A program made the translations under genes and the position numbers. A stretch of 64,000 nt of DNA, taken from Chenopodium formosanum (Eukaryota; Streptophyta; Magnoliopsida; Caryophyllales; Amaranthaceae). This document shows, in pieces, positions 38,101 through 47,886 of the stretch; position 1 is the stretch's first letter, and each line of letters begins with the position of its first letter. A model generated the notes under the pieces. It was given only the letters and a program-made list of their open reading frames with translations, was not told where the DNA came from and ran no database searches. Where the stretch lies: positions 1,550,001 through 1,614,000 of the forward strand of contig CM044858.1 in assembly GCA_024500155.1 (NCBI GenBank), given 5' to 3'.

Positions 38101-41100
38101 CTCAACCTTTGTTCAATCACCCTTTCCCACAACTTCATAGTATGGCTCATAAGCTTAATTCCTCGATAGTTAGAACAATCTTGAGCGTCTCCTTTGTTTT
38201 TATAAACCGGGACCAAGGTGCTCTTCCTCCAATCTTGAGGGATCCTTGTAGCCGTCCATATCTTGTTGAAAAGGTTTGTTAACCAATCAATACCAATCTT
38301 ACCCAAACACCTCCACACCTCTATCGGTACCCCATCAGGGCCAACCGCCTTCTTAGGTTTCATCTTCCTCAGTGCAATCTCCACCTCTACTCTCCTAATC
38401 CTTCGCACATACTCCATGTTGATTTCTTCATCACTCATAGAGGTATCTCCTATCACAACTCCATTACTTCCATTAAATAATTCATCGAAGTACCCCTTCC
38501 ACCTGTCCTTGATGTCCTCCTCTTGCACTAGGACCATTTGGTTCTTATCTTTGACACACTTCACCATGCCAATATCCTTCCTTGCCTCTTGTCTTCTCTT
38601 TGCCATCTTATAAATGATCCTTTCTCCCTCCTTGGAATCAAGCTTTTCATAAACCTCCTGATATGCCTTTTCTTTTGCTTGGCGAACAGCTGCCTTTGCC
38701 TTACTCTTAGCCTCAAGTGATGGTAGAAATTTCAGTGATGGTAGAAATTTCAGTGAAGGGCAATGTTAAGTGAGCACTCTGTACCATTATGCTTGATTGT
38801 AATTCTTTACATTGCAGGGGCTAGTAACGAAAGAGAGAAAGAATTTAGACCCATCTGCTGCACCCTTTGCAAAATATCCAGAAGAAACCAAGGGGCTTAT
38901 GGAGGGAGCTAATCTAGCTGAAGTGGTAAATCTTAATCTCATGCTTTTCAGAAAAATCACTTTGTAAATTCTGCTGCAATAAGAAACACAGGAAGTTAGC
39001 TATTAAAGCCTTCATGTGCTTCCATATCTTCTAGAAATATTGATATCACATACTTCAAAATTTCAGGTTAGAAAGGTTAAACCAGATGTGCTTCTTGGTT
39101 TGTCTGGAGTTGGTGGCATCTTTAATGAAGAGGTGAGCCTATCATAAGTTTTTCAATTAAGATAGGGGTGCATCAACTTTTGGCACGACCACTTGATGAA
39201 ATGTGGAGGGAAGTTTTGAATGTTGTAGTAGGACTGAAATGGAGTAATGAGTTAATGGTGAAAATTCCTTCTGATCTCATCTTATATATCATGAGATGTG
39301 AAAGGATCGAAAAATACATCTCTGAGATGGATCCTGATATTATATTGTTTTCATGTTGGAAACAAATGTGATGCACGATGTCTTTTAGTTGCATTAAGAA
39401 ACTCAATGGGTTTCCTAGACCTCGAGGCACTTTCTGTATCAAGTCTTGACTTCTTTATAATTCTGACTCAGGTGCTGAAGGCCATGCAAGAATCAGACTG
39501 CCCTAGACCTGCTATATTTGCCATGTCAAACCCTACGATGAATGGTTGGTCCTTTCCACCCATGTCCCTGCTGCATTTTTATATTTTATTTTATAAAAAG
39601 TGTCTAAACTTTAATCAATGAACAGCTGAATGTACTCCTGCCGATGCTTTCAAGTATGCTGGAGAACACATTGTTTTCGCAGGTGGAAGTCCCTTCCAGA
39701 ATGTAGACCTTGGTAAGCATGGTTCAGCCATTTGAATTTGTTCTGATATGTTTGGTTTACATGAAAATAATATGTACTTTACAATATGTATCTGTGCTTG
39801 CTTTCAAGCTGTGTTTGACTGTACTTCTGGTATCTGTAATTGCAGGGAATGGAAAAGTAGGTCATGTCAATCAAGCGAATAACATGTACCTGTTTCCTGG
39901 GTGTGTGACTGTGGTTCATCTTTAGATTCTCATGATACATAAATTTGACCTATGAGACTGCAAGTTGCTCAATGAGATATTTATTGAACTTTTGCATATA
40001 ATTCAGGATCGGATTGGGAGCATTGCTTTCAGGTGCTCGCTTAATTACTGACAACATGTTGCAAGCTGCTGCTGAATGGTAATTGAATTAACATATCATT
40101 CTTTCAACAAGTAAAATGGCATCTTTCCTAAGCTAAGTCAGACCGCTAGTGCTCCCTTCTTAAAAAGTTTGTGCTTTATGGCCCACATATTTATCAGGCA
40201 ATACTTAATCAAATAGTGTTCCAAGTTTTCTCAAAAAATAAAGTGTTCCAAGTTCTGCTGTTATATGTGTCATAAATACAAGTATAACCTCTGCATCACC
40301 GCAACTCACCCACCCTGCCACGATTTCACCCCTACAAAATTATGGATTTTTATGCTGATTTATTCTCAATATCAGTACTTTGTTCCCTTGACTTCATTAG
40401 CTCTCCACTGGTCAGCTAAAGAATCTCAATACCCTTTTATTTGCCTTGCAAGACAGGGAATAACTTGTATCAATTGTGTCAGTACTTTATTATGCTGCCA
40501 GGCTGCTCAAAATTCATGGCATATGCTTGATATGAAGTGTGCATAATCGGTATTGCTGAAGAGGTTAACATGATCATTAGCATAATTAGTCTCACTGCAT
40601 GTTAATTGTTGTTTTTTCCAGTCTTGCTACCTACATGTCGGACGAGGAAATAAGCAAGGGTGTTTTGTATCCATCAATTGGAAGGTTAGCGCCTCATTTG
40701 CTTAGAGCTTCATTCCCCGCACCCCAAAACATTATGATTGTTTATGGTCTGTGGAAATACAAGGTATGAGTGTATGACAGTAAACGGTCTAACCCATGTT
40801 GCTAAATTCAGTATACGAGAAATTACAGCAGAAGTTGGAACTGCTGTACTGCGAGCAGCTATTGCTGAAGACCTAGCTGAAGGACATGGTGAAGTGGGGC
40901 GGAAAGAGCTCAGGTGTATGTCAGAGGTAAGATTATCACTTGTTACTTATCAGCAACTTTACCAGCTGAACCCGTATAGTAATTCTCTTGGATCCCTTGA
41001 GGAGGCTCCCTGTCTTCTCTCTGCTTAGCTTTTCCTTTTCTTTTTTTGTGGTTCAGTTACTAAGTTATTTCTCTTTTCAATGCTACTTTTAAATGAAATG

Positions 41101-41319
41101 GATGCATGAGAAACATAAGTGGTAGCAAAAATTTTTGTCATCTCAAAATATACCATATGTCAGAAAAAAAAAGGAACCTCTCCCCTGAATATTACATAAT
41201 GTATTTGCCAATCTGCTGCCATTGTAACTGGTATTGATCAAATGCAGGAAGAGACTGCGGAATATGTCAGACGGAATATGTGGTTTCCCATCTACAGCCC
41301 TCTTGTACACGAGAAGTGA
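32111..41319 (+). CDS. NAD-ME1: Mitochondrial NAD-dependent malic enzyme, 62-kDa (alpha) isoform
   Basis: Decarboxylates malate to pyruvate with NAD+ in the mitochondrial matrix. Nineteen coding exons: 32111-32245, 33090-33186, 34282-34400, 34473-34640, 34902-35030, 35141-35201, 35627-35730, 35806-35889, 36111-36217, 36350-36452, 38818-38925, 39067-39132, 39472-39544, 39626-39712, 39846-39900, 40007-40078, 40622-40684, 40812-40926 and 41248-41319 (TGA). Every phase closes, giving 605 residues. The N terminus (MWRVTRSAAANLRR) is Arg-rich, as in mitochondrial presequences. Catalytic Tyr is predicted at 131 (IIYTPTVG) and Lys at 202 (GIPIGKLDVY). Metal ligands are E273/D274 (FEDF) and D297 (FNDDIQ). 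The NAD site GAGSAG is at 332-337. The intron after residue 369 carries an antisense LINE. The symbol follows the Arabidopsis alpha subunit. Confidence 0.95.
36859..38711 (-). mobile_element. 5'-truncated RTE-type LINE in NAD-malic enzyme intron
   Basis: A non-LTR retrotransposon copy inserted antisense in the intron between malic enzyme exons 10 and 11. On the minus strand it ends with GCCGACCCCACTTTTGGG, then ATTAAGGCTTTG, then a (TTGA)n tail at 36859-36876. That short-repeat tail, rather than poly(A), is characteristic of plant RTE elements. It begins mid-ORF, so it is 5'-truncated, as usual for target-primed integration. The 7-bp word CTCAAGT flanks both sides (36852-36858 and 38712-38718), a candidate target duplication. 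Its reverse transcriptase frame is uninterrupted, which suggests recent insertion. Confidence 0.88.
36924..38711 (-). CDS. LINE reverse transcriptase (5'-truncated ORF)
   Basis: An open frame of about 595 codons; the first internal ATG is at 38606, giving 560 residues from there. Upstream, the frame stays open for about 35 Lys/Ala-rich codons to the truncation point. Counting from that ATG, reverse transcriptase blocks are AVGPDGVPIEVW (88-99), RPVYK-like LVPVYKNKGD (131-140), the catalytic VFIDLEKAYDKV (211-222), GLHQGSALSPFLF (270-282) and the second catalytic box FADD (303-306). A thumb-like region with RWFGHVRRRPE lies near the C terminus. The endonuclease domain is missing. There is no stop or frameshift, unlike most genomic LINE relics. 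Expression is unlikely without its 5' end. Confidence 0.88.
   Translation of the reverse strand, partial: AKSKAKAAVRQAKEKAYQEVYEKLDSKEGERIIYKMAKRRQEARKDIGMVKCVKDKNQMVLVQEEDIKDRWKGYFDELFNGSNGVVIGDTSMSDEEINMEYVRRIRRVEVEIALRKMKPKKAVGPDGVPIEVWRCLGKIGIDWLTNLFNKIWTATRIPQDWRKSTLVPVYKNKGDAQDCSNYRGIKLMSHTMKLWERVIEQRLRACTSISDNQFGFMPGRSTMEAIHLIRQMMEFYRVKKKDLHMVFIDLEKAYDKVPREILWWAMLKKGIPRRYVDLVKDMYRDVSTNVRTCGGLTKDFPITIGLHQGSALSPFLFATVLDELTRPIQDEVPWCMLFADDIVLVDETKDGVNVKLEQWRQRLESRGFKLSRSKTEYLVCRFGTQRGTSNEVVSLDGKDLTMSECFKYLGSIIQKNGDIDQDVTHRIKSGWLKWRAATGVLCDRSIPLKLKGKFYRTAIRPVLLYGTECWASKKEHIKKMEVTEMRMLRWMCGNTLRDRIRNEVIRKKVGVAGIVDKLRENRLRWFGHVRRRPEGAPVRRVEEWDHGGIKRGRGRPKMTWLEGVRKDMKCMDLREDEVLDRKGWRRKIYVDDYTE
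38718..38754. repeat. 18-bp direct tandem duplication beside the LINE
   Basis: TGATGGTAGAAATTTCAG occurs twice head-to-tail at the upper-coordinate junction of the LINE, overlapping its proposed target duplication. It may record an integration-associated duplication. Confidence 0.75.
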
Positions 41320-42492
41320 GGCCACGACGATCAGCCCCTTCATCTGCTACATCAGTTGGACAGTCCGTTCTGGCTGAAAACTGTAAGACTGTCTCAGAAG
41401 ACAGTATTGTTGCAAATTGGAACAGAACAATTGTAGAATCATAGGAATGGGGAGTTGTGAAAATTTTTGCCGTCTTCATCTGTTTGAACTGAAACTGTTG
41501 AAACTAGGATCCTCCCTTGTATAGAATTATATCTTCAGGTTGGGTCCATTTTACTTGAAATCATTTGTATGCAGATGCAGTGCATTGTAGCTTCCAACTG
41601 ATTCTTGCTTTGCTTGTTAACTGACTATTATACATTAACACTTAATATATTTTCAGTACTTCGTTAGGATATGGTATTATGGGTTGTTTAGAATCTGTGT
41701 GTGGATCTGTGTTTACCATTCATGTATATGTCAAATAGGCAAGCACTCGCTCACCCCTAAACAAAATGGCTCAGCCGCTCAGGTACGTGAAACTTTGTTT
41801 GGTGAAGGACTATATGGCATCATGGATTCATGGTATGTTAACTCCTAAACAATAAACCTTAGCTTTATACGGTATTAAAAGATGGCTTTGCAAAGAATCA
41901 AGCCTATCGATAAAAAGCCAATTAAAACTCAAATACGAAGTATAAATTGTATGACTCATTACTCGAATGTGACCTAACAAACTTAACTAGGTTAGATCCC
42001 GTGCCATGCACGATAATTTCAATATTTATCATTAGTTTAATACAATTATTTTACTATAAAAAATAATATCAAATTGCAAAATAAGATGAAAGTTTTGTAA
42101 TTACAATTTTTTTGAATTTTTAAAGAAAACAGAGGAAGAAATACATGCACGACTAATAAAAATAACCATGGATTACATTACAAAGTTATAGATAATATTA
42201 CATTATTGTATTATATGACTTTGTTCTCGTCATAAAATAAATAAATATATAAATTTTTGTTGAATGTGTAAAAATGAATATACTTGCCAAATAGAAAAGA
42301 AATATTATTGTAAAGTAAGTACTAAATCAAATACTTCTCTAAGAAGCTTTGTGGAAAAAAAAAAAAAAGACCTTTTGGAAGGAAATTTTTTAACCAGGTT
42401 ATGACAAGTGTCATTTCTGGTTTCGCTTTTAGTAGGTACATTGATTAAATAAGACCTTGTTTTGTCTGTCTCACTCTTGTCCTTTTCTTTTA
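41320..42492. other. Intergenic region and left end of the SDR duplication block
   Basis: Holds the malic enzyme 3' UTR. Near 41959 the phrase ATGACTCATTACTCGAATG, then TGACCT, closely matches 49751 downstream of SDR1, marking the left edge of the tandem duplication that made the SDR pair. No gene was recognised. Confidence 0.5.
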
Positions 42493-42592
42493 CTACCTCC
42501 GTTACATATTAGTTGCAACTTTGGAATATTTTATCTCTCACAAATATTGCCCAAAGTTGCAACTAATACGTAACGGAGGTAGTATATCTTCT
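42493..42592. mobile_element. Stowaway-like MITE, 100 bp
   Basis: A near-perfect hairpin. It starts CTACCTCCGTTACATATTAG, continues TTGCAACTTTGG, and ends with the inverted copy CCAAAGTTGCAACTAATACG, then TAACGGAGGTAG. TA duplications flank it at 42491-42492 and 42593-42594. The CTNCCTCCGT end and TA target are typical of Stowaway (Tc1/mariner) MITEs. Confidence 0.93.
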
Positions 42593-42975
42593 TATTTATT
42601 TTTTGTGAGCACCAAGCCACCAACTAAGAAAGAACACTACGTGTGAAACTTATCACCAAGTACTATGGCAGTCAATTCGGATATCACTTCTTGGATTTGG
42701 TAGGTAATACTAGAACAACCTCAATCAATAAAAAAAAGTTGTGATGTACTGATGTGCAGTGGTAGAACTTGAAATCTCTATACTTTTGTTCGTTACTAAT
42801 TTCTAGAGAGTTGAAACTAATTTCCACTAATTTAAGACTTCTTGAATATTTCATTCCATCGCATAAATCAACTAACACACAACTGATGTATTGTATACAA
42901 CAATTTTACCATCCCAAATCAAGACTTAGTTACATGACTTAAAAGTGAGGATGCGAATACCACAATCACGCTAGC
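42593..42975. other. SDR1 far-upstream segment homologous to the SDR2 upstream region
   Basis: Matches in order to 49920-50230: TGTGAGCAC, then CTTCTTGGATTTGGTAGG with TAATA, then TGATGTATTGTATACAAC, then GAATACCACAATCACG. In the SDR2 copy the corresponding words lead directly toward the gene; here they are interrupted by array B. Non-coding. Confidence 0.7.
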
Positions 42976-45900
42976 CTATAATCTACACTTTTTGAGGTAA
43001 TTTAGAGGTTTCGGGCCTGGTGGCAAAAAGTATTGAGACCCTAGGGGATATATCTCGAAGTCATATAATGCTGTTTGAAACCATATGTGATCATTACTCC
43101 CTCCGTGTTTTTTTAAGTGATACATTTTTCATTTCCGGCCGTGTTTTTTTAAGTGATACATTTCCTTTTTTGGCAAAATAATACATTAAAATATTATATC
43201 TCTCTCCTCTCATGGTCCCCACCCAAACCCACTACTACTTTTTTGTTATATCTTTCCTCTCACATATATTACTTTTCAATAAACTATTAACCCCACTATC
43301 TTTCTTTAACAATTTTTTAATACTCCACTACCCCACTTACCTCTTATTTTATTTAAGTCATTAAATTGCCTAAAACTATGTGCCGGTCAATATGTATCAC
43401 TTAAAAAAACACGGAGGGAGTATATGTTGTCATAAACGTACGTGGTAGGCTTGAGTTTACGAAATCAATGCAAGTTGTGAACGGGTAAAATGACCGTTTA
43501 AGGGCATATTGGATGGTTCCATTGACCCAATTGGACATCTGGAGGTTATTAGAGACCATAGTAAACAACTCTGTGATTTTTATTTCCAGGTAAAAAAAGG
43601 TCAAAAGTTACAAAATTGAAGGCTATAATCCAAGCTTTTTGAGGAAATTTTGAGGTTTTGGGGCCCGGTAGCGAAAATCCTTGAGACCCTAAGGGATACA
43701 TCTCGGGGTTCATATAATGCCGTTTGAAACCATATATGATCATTATATGTTGTCATAAACGTCTGTGGTAACCTTGATTTTACAAAATCGGTGCAAGTTG
43801 CGAACGGGTAAAATGACCGTTTCAGGACATATTAAATGGTTCCACCAACCCAATTGGACTCCCGGAGGGTATTAGGGACCATGGTAAACATCTCGGCAAT
43901 TTTTATTTTCGAGCGAAAAAAGGTCATAAAATTACAAAATCGAAGGCTATAATCCACGCTTTTTGAGGAAATTTTGAGGTTTCGGGGCCCGGTGGTGAAA
44001 AGTGTTGAGACCCTAGGGGATATATCTCGGTGTCATATAATGCCGTTTGAAACCATATATGATCATTATATGTTGTCATAAACGTCCGTGATAGGCTTGA
44101 GTTTACGAAATCACTACAAGTTGTGAACAGGAAAAATGACCGTTTAAGGGCATATTGGATGTTTTCACGAACCAATTGGACTCCCGAATGTTATTAGGGG
44201 CCATAGCAAACATCTCGGCAATTTTATTTTCGGGGGAAAAAAGATCAAAAAAATTACAAAATTGAATACTATAATCCACGCTTTTTGATAAAATTTTGAG
44301 GTTTCGGGGCCCGGTGGCGAAAGCCTTGAGACCCTAAGGGTACATCTCGGGGTCATATAATGCCGTTTGAAACCACATATGATCGTTATATGTTGGCATA
44401 AACGTCCGTGGTAGGCTTGAGTTTACGAAATCAATGCAAGTTGTGAACAGGTAAAATAACCGTTTAAGGGCATATTGGATGGTTCCACCGACCCAATTGG
44501 ACTTCCGGAGGGGCCGGAGGGTATTAGGAACTATGGTAAACATCTTTGTAATTTTTATTTCCGGGCGAAAAAGGTCAAAAAATTACAAAATTGAAGGCTA
44601 TAATCCACGCTTTTTAAGGAAATTTTGAGGTTTAGGGGCCTGTGAAGAAAAGCCTTTGGGCCCTAAGGGATACATCTCGGGGACATATAATGTCGTTTGA
44701 AACCATATATGATTATTATATGTTATCATAAACTTACGTGATAGGCTAGAGTTTACGAAATCACTTCAAGTTGTGAACGGGTAAAATGACCGTTTAAGGG
44801 CATATTGGACGGTTCCATCGACCCAATTTGACTCCCGGAGGATATTAGGGACTATGGTAAACATCTCGGCAATTTTTATTTCTGGGCAAACAAAGGTCAA
44901 AAAATTACAAAATTAAAGGTTATAATCCACGCTTTTTAAGGAAAATTTGAGGTTTCGGGGCCCGGTGGCGAAAAACCATGAAACCCAATGGGATACATCT
45001 CGGGGTCATATAATGTCGTTTAAAACCATATATGATCATTATATTTTGTCATAAACGTCCGTAGTAGGCTTAAGTTTATGAAACCACTACAAGTTGTGAA
45101 CGGGTAAAATGATTGTTTAAGGGCATATTGGATGGTTCCACTGACCCAATTTGACTCTCGGAGGGTATTGAGGACCATGGTAAATCTATCGGCAATTTTT
45201 ATTTCCGGGCAAAAAGGGGTTAAAAAATTACAAAATTGAAGGCTATAATTCACGCTTTTTAAGAAATTTTGAGGTTTCGGGGCCCAGTTGCGAAAAGCCT
45301 TGAAACCCTAAATTAAAGGATACATCTCGGGGTCATATAATGACGTTTGAAACTACAAATGATCATTATATGTTGTCATAAACGTCTGTGGTAGGCTTGA
45401 GTTTACGAAATCACTACAAGAAGTGAACGGGTAAAATGACCGTTTAAGGGCATATTGGACGGTTCCATCGACCCAATTGGACTCCTGGAGGGAATTAGGG
45501 ACTATGGTAAATATCTCGGCAACTTTTATTTTCGGGCGAAAATAGGTCAAAAAAATTACAAAATTGAAGGCCATAATCCACGCTTTTTTAACGAAATTTT
45601 GATGTTTTAGGGCCCGGTGGCGAAAATCCTTGAGTCCCTAAGGGATACATCTCGGGGTCATGTAATGTCGTTTGAAACCATATATGATCATTTTATGTTG
45701 TTATAAATGTCCGTGGTAGGATTGAGTTTACGAAATCACTGCAAGTTGCGAATGGGTAAAATGACAGTTTCAGGACATGTAAAATGGTTCCACCGACCCA
45801 ATTGGACTCCCGGAGGATATTAGGGACCATGGTAAAAATCTCGGAAATTTTTATTTCCGAGCGAAAAAAGGTTAAAAAATTACAAAATCGAAGGCTATAA

Positions 45901-47196
45901 TCCACGCTTTTTGAGGAAGTTTTGAGGTTTCGGGGCCCGGTGGCGAAAAGTTTTGAGACCCTAGGGGATATATCTCGATGTCATATAATGCCGTTTGAAA
46001 CCATATATGATCATTATATGTTGTCATAAACGTCCGTGGTAGGCTTGAGTTTACGAAATCACTACAAGTTGTGAACGGGTAAAATGACCGTTTAAGGGCA
46101 TATTGGATGGTTCCATCGACCCAATTGGACTCCCAGAGGGTATTAGGGTCCGTGGTAAACATCTCGGCAATTTTTATTTTCAAGCGAAAATAGGTCAAAA
46201 AATTATAAAATTGAAGGCTATAATCCACGCTTTTTGATGAAATTTTGAGGTTTCGGGGGCCGGTGGCGAAAAGGCTTGAGTCCTTAAGGTATACATCTCA
46301 GGGTCATATAATTCCATTTGAAACCACATATGATCATTATATCTTGTCATAAACGTTCGTAGTAGACTTGAGTTTACGAAATCATTTCAAGTTGTGAATG
46401 GGTAAAATGATCGTTTAAGGGCATATTGGATGGTTCCATTGACCCAATTGGACTCTTGGAAGGTATTAGGGACTATGGTAAACATCTCAACAATTTTTAT
46501 TTTTGGGCGAAAAAGGTCAAAAAATTACAAAAATTGAAGGCTATAATCCACCTTTTTTGAGGAAATTGAGGTTTCGGGGCCCGGTGGCAGAAAGCCTTGA
46601 GACCCTAAGGGATACATCTCGGAGTCATATAATGTCGTTTGAAACCATATATGATCATTATATGTTTTTATAAACGTCCGTGGTAGACTTGAGTTTATGA
46701 AGTCACTACAAGTTGTGAACGGGTAAAATAGCCGTTTAAGGGCATATTGGATGGTTCCACCGACCCAATTGTACTCTCAGAGGGTATTAGGGACCATGTA
46801 AACATCTTGACAATTTTTAGTTCCGGGCGAAAAAAGGTTAAAAAATTACAAAATTGACGGTTATAAATCCACGTTTTTTGAGGAAATTTTGAGGTTTCGG
46901 GCCGCGATGGAGAAAAGTCTTGAGACTCTAAGGGATACATCTCGGGGTCATATAATTCCGTTTGAAACCACATATGATCATTATATGTTGTCATAAACAT
47001 CCGTGGTAGGCTTGAGTTTACGAAATCACTTCTGGTTGTGAACGTGTAAAATGACCGTTTAAGGGCATATTAGATGGTTCCACCGACTCAATTGGACTCT
47101 TGGAGGGTATTAGGGATAATGATAAACATCTCGACAATTTTTATTTTTGGGCGAAAAAAGGTTAAAAAATTACAAAATTGAAGGCTATAATCTACG
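42976..47196. repeat. Satellite array B (about 324-bp monomers, about 12 copies)
   Basis: Same family and orientation as array A. Landmarks recur near 43731, 44054, 44374, 44704, 45027, 45354, 45679, 46002, 46325, 46646 and 46969, giving steps of 320-330 bp. The first monomer is split by a 324-bp Stowaway-like MITE. The array starts at CTATAATCTACACTTTTTG, the same phase as array A, and ends at about 47196, next to a fragment of the GGGTC-rich module. It lies between the malic enzyme and SDR1 genes, within the upstream DNA of SDR1. Individual monomers match array A monomers in order. Confidence 0.93.
43097..43420. mobile_element. Stowaway-like MITE inside the first monomer of array B
   Basis: Ends are CTCCCTCCGTGTTTTTTTAA and the inverted TTAAAAAAACACGGAGGGAG, flanked by TA at 43095-43096 and 43421-43422. 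Removing the element and one TA restores the monomer landmark GATCATTATATGTTGTC exactly. Its length, 324 bp, is by chance close to one satellite monomer. Interior AT-rich, non-coding. Confidence 0.95.
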
Positions 47197-47287
47197 GTTG
47201 AGTTACAGGTCACAAGTTTCACCCCATTGTCCGGGTACAGGTTGGGTTCAGATCATTGCCGGTTCAGGTCGAGTTTTCGGGTCGGTC
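47197..47287. repeat. GGGTC-rich module fragment at the right edge of array B
   Basis: About 90 bases homologous, in the same orientation, to the last 90 bases of the module left of array A (3394-3485). Shared words include GTTTCACCC.ATTGT, GGGTTCAGATC and TCGGGTCGG. Confidence 0.75.
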
Positions 47288-47330
47288 TCTACACTACTAC
47301 TTTATATAAACATGTTCTAGTTAACTAATA

Positions 47331-47639
47331 CTACCTCCGTCCCCTTTTGATAGTCCCTTATGGACATTTTTTATGGGAATTAATAAACACAAATAAGAAT
47401 AGTTAAAGTATATTGAAAAGTAAATTGACATTGGGTATGCAAAAAAGTAGAGAGAGAAAGTAATAAAAGTACATGGAAAAACAAAATTTACATAGAAAGT
47501 ATAAATTTGCACAAGTATTGTTGCAAATTGGAGGAAAGTTTGGTAAAAAATTAATATTTATGTTGAAAAAAGCAAATGGGGTGAACATTTTGGGACTAAA
47601 ATTTGTCCATAAGGGACTATCAAAAGGGGACGGAGGGAG
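47331..47639. mobile_element. Stowaway-like MITE upstream of SDR1
   Basis: Left end CTACCTCCGTCCCCTTTTGA, then TAGTCCCTTATGGACA; right end inverted, TGTCCATAAGGGACTATC, then AAAAGGGGACGGAGGGAG. TA flanks at 47329-47330 and 47640-47641. About 309 bp, non-coding; the open frame at 47473-47769 runs through it and is spurious. The element is about 90 bp upstream of the SDR1 TATA box and is absent from the SDR2 upstream region. Confidence 0.93.
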
Positions 47640-47730
47640 TAGAAAACAAAAAATAAACTGCAACAGTGCAACTTCACAATATATCGGAATGTATAATAGA
47701 AACTGCCCAAAATTATGTGACCAAGCATCC

Positions 47731-47886
47731 TATAAAAAGAGAAAGAAAGAGCCCACATTATTGAAATGAAACGACAGTTACATTATTGGCCCACCAATCC
47801 CATCCAATACCAAATATAAGGTAGAATAACACTCAATATTAGACACCTATAACAACAAAGCAACACTATTTTGTTCAGGGAAAAAA
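47731..47886 (+). promoter_or_regulatory. SDR1 core promoter and 5' UTR
   Basis: A TATA box, TATAAAAAGAG, lies at 47731, 156 bp before the ATG. From about 47784 the sequence is recognisably homologous to the SDR2 5' flank (TATTGGCCC, GAATAACACT and CTGTTCAGG-type words), so the duplication included the promoter-proximal region. The TATA copy itself is not conserved at SDR2. Confidence 0.5.

Noticed and set aside
47473..47769. 98-codon plus-strand frame upstream of SDR1
   Set aside because: It runs through a Stowaway-like MITE into the SDR1 promoter, so the peptide is an accident of the insertion.
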